A stretch of 26,039 bases of DNA from Ophiothrix spiculata (GCA_000969725.1 JXSR01S003125.1), one strand, 5' to 3'; positions 9,747 through 20,126 are shown, counted from the stretch's first letter. Made by a program: numbers and translations. Notes: generated by a model from the letters alone, not told the origin.

Positions 9747-9828
9747 TGCATGGATAGCTTAGCGGTAAATCCAGCGCTTCGTAATGCATGACTATCCCCT
9801 GCCATAATCCATGGTTCGAATCCCAGCA
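9747..9828 (+). tRNA. tRNA-like sequence, degenerate (pseudo-tRNA or SINE head)
   Basis: An A-box-like TAGCTTAGCGGT at 9755-9766 and a canonical B box GGTTCGAATCC at 9813-9823 are spaced as in tRNA-derived sequences. A TGCATGG start can pair only partly with the CCCAGCA that follows the B box, and no clean anticodon stem forms. This is therefore not a functional tRNA gene. It may be the head of an old tRNA-derived SINE, although no SINE body or tail is evident downstream. Confidence 0.45.
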
Positions 9829-10054
9829 AATGAAGTGGAAACTATTGATCTTTTCATTTTTTTTAAAGGAATCACACTTTTCCTGAGCAGATGGAGGTCA
9901 TTTACCCGCAATGACCATTGGTTAATGCGGAAAATTTTGAACGGATAAAAGTCAACAAGTGGCTTAACACTTTAGACCTAAGGCAGCAGTTATGCAGTTA
10001 TTACCAAAATCCATGAGATAAATAATTATAAAAAAAATCAATCAATATTCTCGT

Positions 10055-10089
10055 ATTCAGATTCAGATTCAGATTCAGATTCAGATTCA
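10055..10089. repeat. ATTCAG hexamer microsatellite
   Basis: Five perfect ATTCAG units (10055-10084) followed by a partial unit. This is the terminal tandem tail of the minus-strand LINE fragment, not an independent microsatellite. Confidence 0.9.
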
Positions 10090-10211
10090 AATTTATTCCA
10101 ATATCAAACAAATAATATACATATTAAACACATAAGATAAAACACACTGATATTGAGGACATAATTGGAAGGCCAAGGAGTCCTGAATTGATTATGCCCA
10201 ATATAACAAAG

Positions 10212-10442
10212 TTACACACAAAAGAAAACGAAATTAACACAAGACAATGCCCAAAAACATAGGTTATAATATAAAAGTGATTTCAACGAATAAATGATCT
10301 TATTACAAAAATGTCCAAAATATTTAACAATATTCGAAAGAAAGTTGGATTTTAATTTGTTTTTAAAAATGTTAGTATTCTTTGATTGCTTAATTGTCTT
10401 TTCGAGTGAGTTCCAAAGCGAAGAGCCGCAATTTCGTATATA
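10212..10442 (-). pseudogene. Reverse transcriptase C-terminal remnant
   Basis: A 76-residue open frame closes at a TAA (plus-strand positions 10212-10214). Its start, YIRNCGSSLWNSLEKTIKQS, followed by a FKNKLK motif, matches the tail that ends many LINE reverse transcriptases: a G..LWNSLP-like motif followed by IK.S.....FK.KLK. The catalytic domain is absent because the copy is 5' truncated; a TGA stop in frame lies just upstream. The residues after about position 35 are not recognisable and may be read-through of degraded sequence. Non-functional. Confidence 0.75.
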
Positions 10443-11332
10443 TCATCATGATCTCCGTTCATGACCCCATTTTTAAATCGCTTAAATATATTTTGCTTAA
10501 TTATATTCCATAGTTCAATAACATTTATGTTTTACTTTATATTGAATATCAACGCCCGTAAGAGTAACTTCAACAAATATTGTACTTTTCATATTTACGA
10601 AAAGGCAGACAGACTCAATAGATGATATTTTGACAGGTTCTATTATTACTTCATCACATACCACTTTACTAGAAAGCCCGAGTACTACATAACAGACTGA
10701 TCGCATAGCAGACTGATCGCCCCTCCCGAAAAAAATAGGGGTAGAAGGGGAAAGTGGCTTTCTAGATCACTGGACTTGGTAGTTATATCCCTCATGTTGG
10801 TTTGTGTCACCCGAAAAAACAAGGGTTCTATTAATCGAACTACGCTTTAACGTGAATGCAAGGTCAGTCGGTCTTGAGATGATGGCGTATCAATATTATT
10901 GTCAAGATTAATATACTAGTAACACAATTAAATAATTTGAATTTAATATAGAAATGTCCCACCCTAATTTTCCAATACAATCATTTTGTGGTAGAAATGA
11001 ACAAAAAAAGGATTTTATTTACGATTTTTACATTGAAAAAAACCTACATTTTCATGGCAAAAAAACATTTTGCCGCGTCAATATTGCAAACTAAATTCCA
11101 AAATGTCCGTATTGGAACAATGTCTAGAACGGTAATTTTTTGGATATTTGGCCCCTAAAATTCGAATTGTTTTGCAATTTTTCTTTTATTATTGTGCTCA
11201 GTGATCAGAATTTTAAGGTTTTATTTTTTTTTCATTTTCATTTTCATTTTCCACAGAGAACCTCAGTTTCCTGTGCTTTAATATGCTTTTATATGTTTTA
11301 TATGCCATAGACAATCTTATATTAGGTATATA

Positions 11333-13717
11333 GGCCCGTATTCCAGAAAGGTGTTTAGCTAATAGTCCAGTAAAATTAACTCTAATTTGCTTGAAAGGTC
11401 AAAATGATTAGAACAGAAATGAAACTTGTACTATACATTTTCTGAAGGTGTCAGAATTAATATGCAAAAAAGTTTACCAAAATCAACCCTTGGGAAGTAC
11501 GTGAAAAATGAGAAAAACAAAATGGCCGCCAAAATAGCATATATTTGCTATAATCTGCTTACAGCAACCCTTTTAAACAACTTAATATGCAAAATTATAA
11601 TAGTGAAATGGTATCATTAACAATAGCAAATACATATTTAGAGATTGAATTATGTCAAATTCATATTTTAGATTCAAAATGGCCGCTAAATAGCATATAT
11701 TCATGAAATCGACAAAAACAAGCATATTTGAATTGAAAAAGTTTAGAAATTAAGAGAAAGAAACATATGGATTATAATTTTGACCTTAAATTATGCCATT
11801 TACTAATTCTAAATTCAAAATGGAACCCATTAAAGGTCCAAAATGGCCGCTGAAATATAACTTTATAGCTAAAAATGGACAAAAATGACATTAAACAGTA
11901 TTTAAGGTATTTAAAATATTCGATGTAAGATGGGTATGAGGGTAGGAAAGACCCATTCATCCATATGTTTTATTTCAAACATGTTTCAGAATTCAAATGA
12001 CGTTCGTAATAAGTTTCAAAATTGGCTACCTAAAATCATTTTGTCGCTCAAGTATGGCTGGAGGGGCATTGAACAGTATTGAAAACCTCCTGATTGTTTT
12101 AGATAATCGATAGAACTGATGTCTAGGGTACCAACAGCCCCATTTCTCCCTCGTGCGTTTTTAACTCTAAAAAGCACACCATAAAAAAGTCCAAAATTGC
12201 CATAAAAACTCTTTTTTGTATCTCAATAGAGATTGAAGAATGCATTAAAACAGCATTAACAGTGTTTACCTTGTTCAAAACAATCAATGGAAAGTAGCTT
12301 AAAGGGTACCTACAGACGAATCTCTTCAAAACCTGTTTCGAATCCAATATGTCACCCATTAAAGGCCCAAAATGGCCACCAAAACATCCATTTTTGTGTT
12401 AAGGTGGCATTAAACAGCATTAAAAGAAACTAAATGATAGAAAATGATTATGAGATACCAACAGATCCAATTGTCTAAATATTATGTTGCTAACATGATT
12501 CAAATCCCATATGGTACCAATAAAATGTCCAAAATTGCCGCCAGACTATAGTTTGGAGGCACAAAATGTGTAAGAGTGGCACATTTAAACCTTTTTTGTT
12601 TCAAAAGAATTAATGGAAAGTGGTTTTGAAGGTTCTGGTAGATAATCTCCACCAAAAATTCTGCTGCTAACATGTTTCAAATCCAAAGTAACGCTCATAA
12701 CAAGGTCCACAATGACCGACGAAGTAAATTTTGCCGTTGAAAATTGATAATAGAGAGGCATTAAAACAGCATTGAAAAACTTTTTTTTTTCAAAATGATC
12801 GATTAGAGACAGCTTTACCGGGTACCATACCAACAACTCCTTAGATTTTGTTGCTATATGTTCCAAATTCAAAATGGCGCCCTTAAAAAATTCAAAATGA
12901 CCGTCAAATTTGATATAAAGCCATAAATACAGCAATGAAAAATTTAGTTTTACTTCAAAATATCGATGAAAGATGGCTTTGAAAGAACAAACAGACCAAT
13001 TCTACTTTAACTCAATTAATAACATGTCTTAAAATCAGGATAGGGCCTATGATACACGATTAGTTCATATAGTTATCTTTTAATAAATACAATTAAAAAC
13101 TGGATGATTGGCTGCCATTTTGAATCATGACAAAGTAAGATACAAATCAGTAAAATACAGTGATATTCTATTTAAGATGCATCAAGAAGACACGCTGTAC
13201 ATTTTGCTGTAGATGATATTAACAAACTACATACTGTAACAATAGTTGCTTTTTGCATCCATTTTGGCGGCCATTTTGTAAAATATACCGGAAATGTAGA
13301 ATGTAAGTATAATTATATAATCACAGCTATAATATATACCAAAATATTGCAAATTTACATACGTGTTTTTTTACAAATACATCGTTTCCAGAATGGTTTA
13401 GCATATTTTAGGTGCATTTGGCTGCCATTTTGAAAAATCGATTTTTCAAATATTTCCCAAGGGTTGATTTTGGTAAACTTTTTTGTATGTTAATTCTAAC
13501 ACCTTAAGAAAATGCATAGTGGATGTTTCATTTCTGTTCTCATCATTTTGACCATTCAGTGCAATTTGACTAGACTATAAACAATTGTTTAATTGAGCAT
13601 CAACTGTCCAGGAATGATACGCATCATTGCAGTTTTCAAGCAGAACAGTTCAATGAATCGTGCTATTGACGAGAAATAAAACCTTGATTTAGCTAAACAC
13701 TTTCTGGAATACGGGCC
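11333..13717. mobile_element. 2.4-kb non-autonomous element with long TIRs
   Basis: The left end starts GGCCCGTATTCCAGAAAG and the right end is its complement, each followed by GTGTTTAGCTAA. TA flanks both sides (11331-11332 and 13718-13719). The inverted repeats continue inward for about 500-600 bp, with indels. Landmarks on both arms include GTCAAAATGAT, AACAGAAATGAAAC, TTTACCAAAATCAACCCTTG and the CAAAATGGC anchors. The GGCCCGT terminus recalls PIF/Harbinger MITEs, but a clear TWA duplication is not seen. The centre is a satellite-like array and encodes no recognisable transposase. Confidence 0.85.
11518..12901 (+). repeat. Satellite-like array, about 176-bp period
   Basis: A CAAAATGGCC-type anchor starts at 11518, 11675, 11839, 12017, 12192, 12368, 12530, 12708 and 12893. 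The first two intervals are 157 and 164 bp, and the central six are 178, 175, 176, 162, 178 and 185 bp. Between anchors the units share, in order, a CATTAAAACAGCATTAA word, an ATCGATGGAAAGTGGCTT-like word, a GGTACCAACAG word and a TGCTAACATGTTTCAAATCC word. Units are strongly diverged. Three anchors in inverse orientation follow at 13114, 13270 and 13424 as part of the right inverted repeat. Minus-strand ORFs of 78 and 116 residues (12123-12359 and 12585-12935) are translations of these units and resemble each other for that reason. Confidence 0.85.
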
Positions 13718-13735
13718 TAGTGTTTATTTACTTAA

Positions 13736-14022
13736 GGGCACGAGGAATCCACATGCTCAGGAAAATGTGAATCCTAACTATTTTTCGAAGGCCGAAGGAA
13801 AAAATTCCATTTAAATTGGTCAATTGGTTACCAAGAAATCCTACGCGTAACGTTACACTAAAAAATCCAATATGGCTGCCGTTACCATGGCAACGGTATG
13901 TGCGACACTGTTTTTTTCGCGTCAATATTCAAAGTTCCATCCATCAAGTACCACCATCCCACCAAATTTGAAGTCTGTGGGAGCTTTATTTTGGAAATCC
14001 CATTTTCAAGTTCAGTGTCCCC
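13736..14022. mobile_element. 287-bp MITE flanked by TTAA
   Basis: TTAA at 13732-13735 and 14023-14026 flanks a segment that starts GGGCACGAGG and ends with the complement of GGGGACACTG, so the inverted ends are short and imperfect. A TTAA duplication is the mark of piggyBac-type elements, but TTA with a shifted end would suit PIF/Harbinger. The element sits 14 bp after the 2.4-kb element and just before segment Y resumes at about 14035. The interior is non-coding and holds an X-box palindrome. Confidence 0.55.
13881..13894. promoter_or_regulatory. RFX X-box-like palindrome
   Basis: GTTACCATGGCAAC fits the symmetrical RFX-binding X-box consensus (GTNRCCATGGYAAC). It sits inside the TTAA-flanked MITE, preceded by an ATATGGCTGCC word. 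Binding or activity is not shown by the sequence. Confidence 0.5.
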
Positions 14023-14325
14023 TTAAGTGTTAAATATTCAAACATTTTATTTTAATTATTATGTTATTACATGTATGACAGAACAGCCTCTCATCTCTCA
14101 AGTATATATATATTAAGAAAAAACAATTGGTTTGACAACTATCTTTATTGTCAAACTCACTGTTTAAAATCCAAATTGTTACTTCTATAAGGTCATTTTT
14201 ATGCGTGTTTTATTTACCACACCACTTTTCATAGTAGCCTACTGTGATAATCATTGAGGTGCATGATTACGGAAATTTAGACAAGAGTTTTGACCGATTT
14301 CTTGGTATGAATGTTATAAATAACA

Positions 14326-14456
14326 AGAGGGAAGTGACGGCCCACATGTCTTTATAATAATATTTGTCCTGAAGAAGTCAGAGCTACTCCTGACGAAAGC
14401 TTGACTGTTCAAAACTTGTCCGACGGCGATTCCGTTAAAATCTACCAATTGTTTTG
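14326..14456 (+). mobile_element. 131-bp insertion with 7-bp TSD and hammerhead-like motif
   Basis: Direct repeats AATAACA at 14319-14325 and 14457-14463 flank a segment missing from the paralogous site near 6470-6480, where the sequence runs straight through ATAACATGGGG. The insert contains CTGAAGA at 14369-14375, then GTCAG and CTGAC arms, then GAAA at 14395-14398. This matches the CUGANGA and GAAA core order of a hammerhead ribozyme, with one extra base before stem II. Such motifs occur in Penelope-like and other retroelements. It is most simply a short retroelement fragment. Confidence 0.7.
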
Positions 14457-14565
14457 AATAACATGGGGTTTATTTGAAATATACCTGAAATCAAGAACAC
14501 TATGAAATTTAAACTGGTTTTATAAAATCTTAAAAACCGAACTTTTCCCGAAAAAAATCACTACA

Positions 14566-16664
14566 GTAGACAATTGTCTACCTTTGAATGGACGAAGGTA
14601 GACAAGTCCACCGGAAAGGATTTTTTAATTTTTTTTCTGGATTTTTTTTCCAGATTTTATAAAAGCAATTCAGATTTTAGTATGTTAAAGAAATGCAACT
14701 TGTGATCTCCTCTCAAGCGATTATAGACAATTATCATGATCTAGTTGCAGTTCCAAACATTATCTTGACTGTTGCGTACCTTTGTTTTGGTAAAGTACCT
14801 ATATTTCAGGTGGAAAACCTTAAACTAGTATCTAGAAGATATGTAACAATAAATTCAAGTACGTAGGTCATTGCAATGTTATCCGTAAATCATTAGATGA
14901 ATTGATACAGTATCACCATATTGCTATTTTACAACTACATCGAACATTTTTCTCTGTAGAACAGTCTATTTGTTTAAGCTTCCAAATATTTTGTGCAACA
15001 AGTCTTAATCAGCCAGTACTTAGAACCTATGCAAATGAGCTCATTAGACGAAATTTAATTTTCATTTCCCAGGTATATATCAGGATAACTCGGTCGTTAG
15101 ATTTTTTTTTCTCGACGTGACCTGTTGGATAGTTCGGACTTCGAACCCCTATAATCACAAGGGGGTTAATGCAAATAGAAAATGAAGATGTGGATGAAAA
15201 TATTTAGAGTTTTTTTTCAATAAGATAAGTCTATTTTTGACAGTGGAGAATAAAAAAATTTCATTTCATTACATTTTTGAAAATACTGTCAATTTTAAGC
15301 TTTTAAAATCATGAGGTCAAATCTGATTACGTGTAGCATGTTTTACAAAATTTTATGTGAAATGGCTTATACAAACAACAAGATGAGATATCAGACATCA
15401 TATATATGAAATTTGAAAAATATATCTTTCCTGTAAGACTTTTAAAACAGTTAATAAATAGAGGGAAAAGTCAGTACAATTAGACATACGAAAGGGACAT
15501 GATGTCGGTCATCACATTATCCCGATATACGTACACAGCGAACATCGTAAACGACAAGTCACACCTTTCGAAGATCAGGGGCTATTTAGGCAAATATGAC
15601 GTCATTTACCGCGTGGCAAGCAGATTCACTGGTGGTGGCATCTATTGCATTTATCATGTTTATCTAAGAAATTCCTTTGTAAAAGTAATTTATTGAAGGA
15701 AAGTAAATCTAATACGATGGGAAAAATAATACATTGCCAAAACAAAAAGAAAAAGAAACAAAAAGACGACGATAGGACTCGAACCTGGAACCCGGGAACA
15801 AAAGTCACGCAGCCTAACCGTTACACCACGGCGAACTGTATAAATGTGGTGATGTTTTTGACAATATATATCTAACAATAGGTAAGTGCTGCTTAATCGT
15901 TCGCTTCCGGGTTACATTGTGTTTTGCGTAGAAATTTGATGTCTTATTTTGACCTCATGGGACCAAGTGTCAAATTCTATTACGTGTAGAGTGTTTTACT
16001 GAAAACTATCGCAAAATGTTTAGCAAACCTGATAAAGAAGTTTTGTCGCTTTCTTTGACCAAATGGCTAAAATATAATTAAGTCCAGAACCGCAGATTTT
16101 AAGCAAAACGCAAACACCAAATTTGACCTCACTCAAAGAAAATAATCACTGTAGAAATTACATAAATGTTCACATATATTTCGCAAAATTATAATTATTT
16201 TGGATTTCAGGATGTTTTTACAACATTTCTTCATCTATATGCAACATTGTTTTGATTATGATCTACTTGGATGAGTTTCTGGGCCTTTTTTTAAATTTGT
16301 GTCTCAATATTCATGAGCATCGGCGAAACGACGGTCTGTGCTGATTTTCTATGCATAAATAAAAATAAACTAAGCCCTTTTTTCTCGCACCTGAATGTTG
16401 GCTGTTTTTATTTTATTGATTCAAATGCATTTTATAATTAATAAGGGATGCTTGATGTGGTAAACCACCGAACATTTGATATCAAATAAAGTACAAGTGT
16501 GGTGTATTGATTTTTCATCACCAAGCCTCCGCCTCCGTTATTATTAGAAAGTATATTGGAATTATATAGCAGATTATAAGATAACTAAGATTTGTTGCAC
16601 CTTATAGTTGGTAGCTTATAAGAACTATTGCCAGTCCCTAACTTGTGTATTCCGTTTCCTTGCC
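14566..16664. other. Private 2.1-kb non-coding stretch
   Basis: This stretch has no counterpart in segment Y copy 1. It begins with a perfect 16-bp palindrome GTAGACAATTGTCTAC (14566-14581). Related sequence around an ATTACGTGTAG word occurs at 15310-15345 and again at 15955-16000. A GC-richer patch at 15490-15640 contains a TGACGTCA palindrome at 15597-15604 but no splice-bounded frame. A tRNA-like sequence on the minus strand lies at 15765-15835. No gene is supported. Confidence 0.5.
15765..15835 (-). tRNA. tRNA-Lys(TTT)-like sequence, probably SINE head or pseudogene
   Basis: On the minus strand an A box TGGTGTAACGGTTAGGC (15828 to 15812) and a B box GGTTCGAGTCC (15785 to 15775) are correctly spaced. 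A seven-base loop CTTTTGT with a stem matching at four of five pairs would give anticodon TTT. The acceptor stem pairs at only about four of seven positions and the T stem at three of five, so a functional tRNA is unlikely. An A-rich AAAAAGAAAAAG tract lies just 3' of it, as in some tRNA-derived SINEs. Confidence 0.5.
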
Positions 16665-16853
16665 TCGGGTACCATGTGCTGTACCATTTTTGTTTCCATT
16701 TGTCTAATGGAGATTTGTACATTTGAAGACGAATTGGGAAAGGTTTTTAAGAACTGTCGTACGTAGAATTCACGTTTCTTCACTTGCAATCATTTGTAAC
16801 TTCTCATTGCTGTTGGGGTGTTTGAGACGTATTTGTGACACGTAACAGCAAAA

Positions 16854-17107
16854 GGTACCTTAAGTCGGAGCTACAAGTGTCTGATTAACAAACTGTTTAG
16901 AACCAATTATTTATCAATATTTGAAAAGAGGATAGTAAATTAAAGCATATGATTAAAGCCATCACATTTAGGTTCCTTGGTGAAGTAACATTGGAGCAAA
17001 GTCAAGAGGTGCTTTAGTTTATTGCCCTTTCTGACTTAAAGTATTGATTATTGATTATTTTTTTAAAGTTTGTTAATCAGACACTTGTAGTTCCAACTTA
17101 AGGTACC
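16854..17107. mobile_element. 254-bp MITE with 41-bp TIRs
   Basis: GGTACCTTAAGTCGGAGCTA opens a 41-bp arm (16854-16894), and its complement closes the element at 17067-17107, with only two mismatches. The interior has no ORF. The left part is present at 6805-6928 in segment Y copy 1, where the right arm is missing. The target duplication is not clear. Confidence 0.8.
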
Positions 17108-17689
17108 TTATGCTATAACGCATCACATTTAATATCAATCCTGTTATTGTTGTGTTTTAAGGACCGTAAGAGCATTGCGAACTACTTTCATTATCAAGAT
17201 ACTTTTATTGCTATACAGTGTTTTCAATCTAAATTAAAACTTGACATTGGATGATTCATTTTCTGCACAATAATTTTTTTGTCATTCGTAGGTTTCGAAA
17301 TAATTAAACTTTAAGAAAATAACGAAAAGTCAGAGACAAATGTATAAATGACCGATAAAATGATAAAAAATCTAAACTTGTTAATGGCAGATCTTTGGGA
17401 CATCATAATTTTATCTGCACGTAAGTTTCTTGTCAGGAATGTTGAAATGCCAGCTAGTAATCTAAACATTTTCAATATCTTTAATTAAAAGTGACTATAT
17501 CTTGTGATCATGTCTCGTAAGCATTGCAACTGTTCTATCATTATGTTTGTTGTTGAAGTAATTAGTTTTACAGATTCGCGTGAAAAGTATAATTTATTGT
17601 ATTATGCATTTCTTTAATCGGCTATTATCTAAAATTCTGGTGCAATTAACGTATCCAACACTCCTTTTAATGAGTAAAATTAGATTTTG
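17108..17689. other. Non-coding, nothing recognised
   Basis: AT-rich sequence with no TIR, tandem repeat, tRNA-like box or open frame of note. Confidence 0.45.
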
Positions 17690-17910
17690 TCACACTGCTT
17701 GAAATTTCAATTTAGGATAGTAGAATGTCATAAAACATGACAAAGTGTTTAAAGAACACGCTATATGCATACATAAACTGTCACATTTCGTACTATTGTA
17801 GGCAATAAGAGAAATTTAATTGAGTCAATATGTCTCCTTTATCTTTCTCGTTAATTAATCGTAATCTTATCTGTTGTGTTCATATTTCACACTTCACAAA
17901 ATGTCACAAG
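17690..17910 (+). repeat. Segment Z, copy 3
   Basis: Carries TGTCACATTTCGTACTA, AATAAGAGAAATTTAATT, ATATGTCTCCTTTATC and TTAATTAATCGTAATC in the same order as the copies at 1500-1695 and 19735-19910. It also shares flanking TTTTGTCACAC and GTCACAAGT words with 7600-7800. It thus links the two more distant pairs. Confidence 0.6.
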
Positions 17911-18244
17911 TGCCTTGTCGTACAGATTTCTATTTCAAAAATTCTTTAAACAAATGATTTAAATCATCTTAGTTACAACAAATACCATTCTGTTCTGTTG
18001 GAAAACAGTTTTAATTGCTGATGGATTTATATTATATTCAGGGTGATTTTTTTTTGATACAGTATGAACTATTCATCATTTTGAAAATGTCAAAAATCTG
18101 TAGGACTGATACAGTTCTGTTAATATCTTTTTACTTTCACAAACAAGAGGTTGTACTTTCATAGATAATAAACTAAATGATGTAACCTTTAATAATAATT
18201 TTGTACTGTGTGAGAGTCAAACATAATGTAATAAGAGTATTGCA
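17911..18244. other. Non-coding, nothing recognised
   Basis: AT-rich sequence between segment Z copy 3 and the 230-bp direct repeat. No structure was found. Confidence 0.4.
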
Positions 18245-18477
18245 GAAACTGGAGAGCACTATCAATATCGTTTTACATCAATATAAGAATATTTGTTGAC
18301 CTGCCCGACTTCTACATTATGTTTTAATGATCCTTTTGGCGTTCTCCGAATCTCTGGTCTAGCCTCTTTTCATAAAAAGTAAGACAATGTGCTAACATAA
18401 ATCCCTTATGTGTCTTAAAATACATACAGCAATAAACTTAGAGTAGATTGTCTCTTTGAACTTTCATTCTCTGTACT
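18245..18477 (+). repeat. Direct repeat P, copy 1
   Basis: About 230 bp from GAAACTGGAGAGCACT to CATTCTCTGTACT, repeated in the same orientation at 18868-19097. Shared words include GACCTGCCCGACTTCTACAT and AATGATCCTTTTGGCGTT. The copies differ by small indels. The 390-bp spacer (18478-18867) is non-coding with no further structure seen. Confidence 0.85.
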
Positions 18478-18867
18478 CCGTTAAGGCTGGGGTAGACCTT
18501 CAAATGGCATAAACCGTTTTTGTACTCTAACTTTCAAACTAATTGCATAAACTATATAAAAGTGTACATTTTTAGAAGCGGAATTTTACCCTGAACATGA
18601 TGATGATATCAGTTGTTGACCAACAATGTGAATTAGAGGTACACTACTACATTATAGTAAGTCTAAGTCTAAAACGAGTCATTAAGCTTTAATATGCAAA
18701 CAATTTCGGGGTTTTTTTGGCAAAGCAAACTCTTTGATATCAACTTTATGTCGACACATATGTCTATATCGACAAAACAGTATTGCAACATATCGACAAG
18801 GAAAAACATTACAGTGAGAAAACACTAGTCAAGTGCTTCCTTCAATTGACTCTTAAAAGATTATTTT

Positions 18868-19097
18868 GAAACTGGAGGGCACTGTCAATTTCATTTTACG
18901 TCAATATGAGAATATTTTTGACCTGCCCGACTTCTACATTCATGTTTTAATGATCCTTTTGGCGTTATCAGGTCTAGCCCCTTTTCATAAAATAGAATAA
19001 AAATGCACAAACATAAATCCTGTGTGTCTTATAATACAGTTAGCAATAAAAGTAGAGTATACGTATATTTTCAATTGGAACTTTCATTCTCTGTACT
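18868..19097 (+). repeat. Direct repeat P, copy 2
   Basis: Second copy of the 18245-18477 segment, offset about 620 bp. It lacks the CTCCGAATCT piece present in copy 1 after GGCGTT. No flanking target duplication is evident for either copy. Confidence 0.85.
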
Positions 19098-19266
19098 TAG
19101 TAAAAATATGGCGAATTGTACAATATGAAACTAAACACCTCACAAAAGATAAGTGAACACTTAGTCTGACCCCCATAAATCCAAGTAAGAGCCCTCAAAG
19201 TCCAACGATATTGACATATATGAAAAATATGGAATCTCAGCTAAATATTGACCCCAAATTTGACAT

Positions 19267-19390
19267 CAAAAACCATTACCATCATTTTACACTAGCCGTT
19301 TGAAAAATCTACCTCAATTTTCATTTCTCACATTTTGGGTATACCCACAGTGTAATAGAGCATTGTGTAAAATGCTGGTAATGGTTTTTG
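19267..19390. repeat. 26-bp inverted repeat, 124 bp overall
   Basis: An arm starting CAAAAACCATTACCATC (19267-19292) and its complement at 19365-19390 pair over 26 bases with one mismatch. The loop is 72 bp. The size suits a tiny MITE or decayed foldback. No target duplication was identified. It lies just outside the start of segment X copy 2. Confidence 0.7.
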
Positions 19391-19734
19391 CATAGAGCCG
19401 TGTTGGCCTGTGTAGAATTGAAGGGAATTGCAAACTTTCGCACTAACAATGCAGTATAGCTTGCAACATTTAAGATAAATCATATAACTGCTTTACTGAT
19501 TGGCAGTTAGAGTAATTTGATCTCGATATATCTGCAGGTAGTATACTTTCCAGCGTTTTATTTATTAATGTGGCTATTAACTATATATGTCAGTGTGATT
19601 CGACAGACGTAATCAACGCTTTCTGTGTCTATATTTGCTTAATTTTAATGATACTGATTAAACACGCTAAACTGTGCACTTCAAAAAATCTGACTTACAT
19701 AGTTTGCACTATCAATTAAAGATAGAATGCCCTC

Positions 19735-19910
19735 ATACGGTATGACAAAGTGTCAGAAGTTTTAAGAACCTGCTAAGGCTGAAACTAACTGCCACATTTC
19801 ACACTAATGAAAGCAATTAGAGACATTTAATTAGATTGATAGACTCCGTTTCTATATAAATCTGTCTCCTTTACTCGTTTCATTAATTAATTTAAATTTG
19901 ATGTGTTGAT
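19735..19910 (+). repeat. Segment Z, copy 4
   Basis: Closest match to 1500-1695, as part of duplication X, but lacking the short internal duplication found there. It ends at TGTGTTGATA and is followed by the solo CAGGGTGTATC terminus. Confidence 0.7.
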
Positions 19911-20126
19911 ACAGGGTGTATCAAAATAAAGTTGACCAAGATTAATATTTTTAACAGAACAATAACTGATACTCAAAACCATTGTGAAGCACTAAATAAA
20001 TGTGAAGTCTCTTCTGCTTATTTTAAAGAAAGACTGAAAGAAATCGGTAACTCCTAAGCACGGGGGGGGGGCGGAATTGATTTTGCATATGTTTTATTTT
20101 TCGCAAATTCCCATAGGATTAGATGC

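Larger units (their letters stand above)
10055..10445 (-). mobile_element. 5'-truncated LINE-type retrotransposon, 3' end
   Basis: Read on the minus strand this is the end of a non-LTR retrotransposon: a reverse transcriptase C-terminal tail (10442 to 10212), a short 3' UTR, and a terminal microsatellite of CTGAAT hexamers (plus-strand ATTCAG units at 10055-10084 followed by a diverged unit). 5' truncation and a short tandem tail are normal for LINE insertions of the CR1/RTE/L2 type. The exact clade cannot be told from this much sequence. The truncated end lies within about 15 bp of the start of segment Y copy 2. Confidence 0.8.
10458..16990 (+). repeat. Segmental duplication Y, copy 2 (expanded)
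   Basis: Homologous to 5260-6928 in the same order and orientation but four times longer. Between about 10655 and 10850 the two copies differ completely (this copy has a C- and G-rich replacement around 10718-10755). Position 10995 to 14030 is private sequence holding the 2.4-kb element and a MITE. 14326-14456 is a clean 131-bp insertion, and 14566-16664 has no counterpart in copy 1. The left boundary lies beside the LINE fragment. Confidence 0.85.

Noticed and set aside
12585-12935. 116-codon minus-strand ORF, and a similar 78-codon one at 12123-12359
   Set aside because: Both translate the 176-bp satellite-like units. Unit length is not a multiple of three and unit spacing varies, so no frame is kept.
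15490-15640. GC-richer patch with an ATG and a 65-codon ORF
   Set aside because: No donor or acceptor context at useful positions and no recognised protein. It sits in a stretch private to Y copy 2 next to a tRNA-like repeat.
15690-15878. Overlapping ORFs on both strands around the tRNA-like sequence
   Set aside because: They are translations of the tRNA-like/SINE-like sequence and its A-rich flank.
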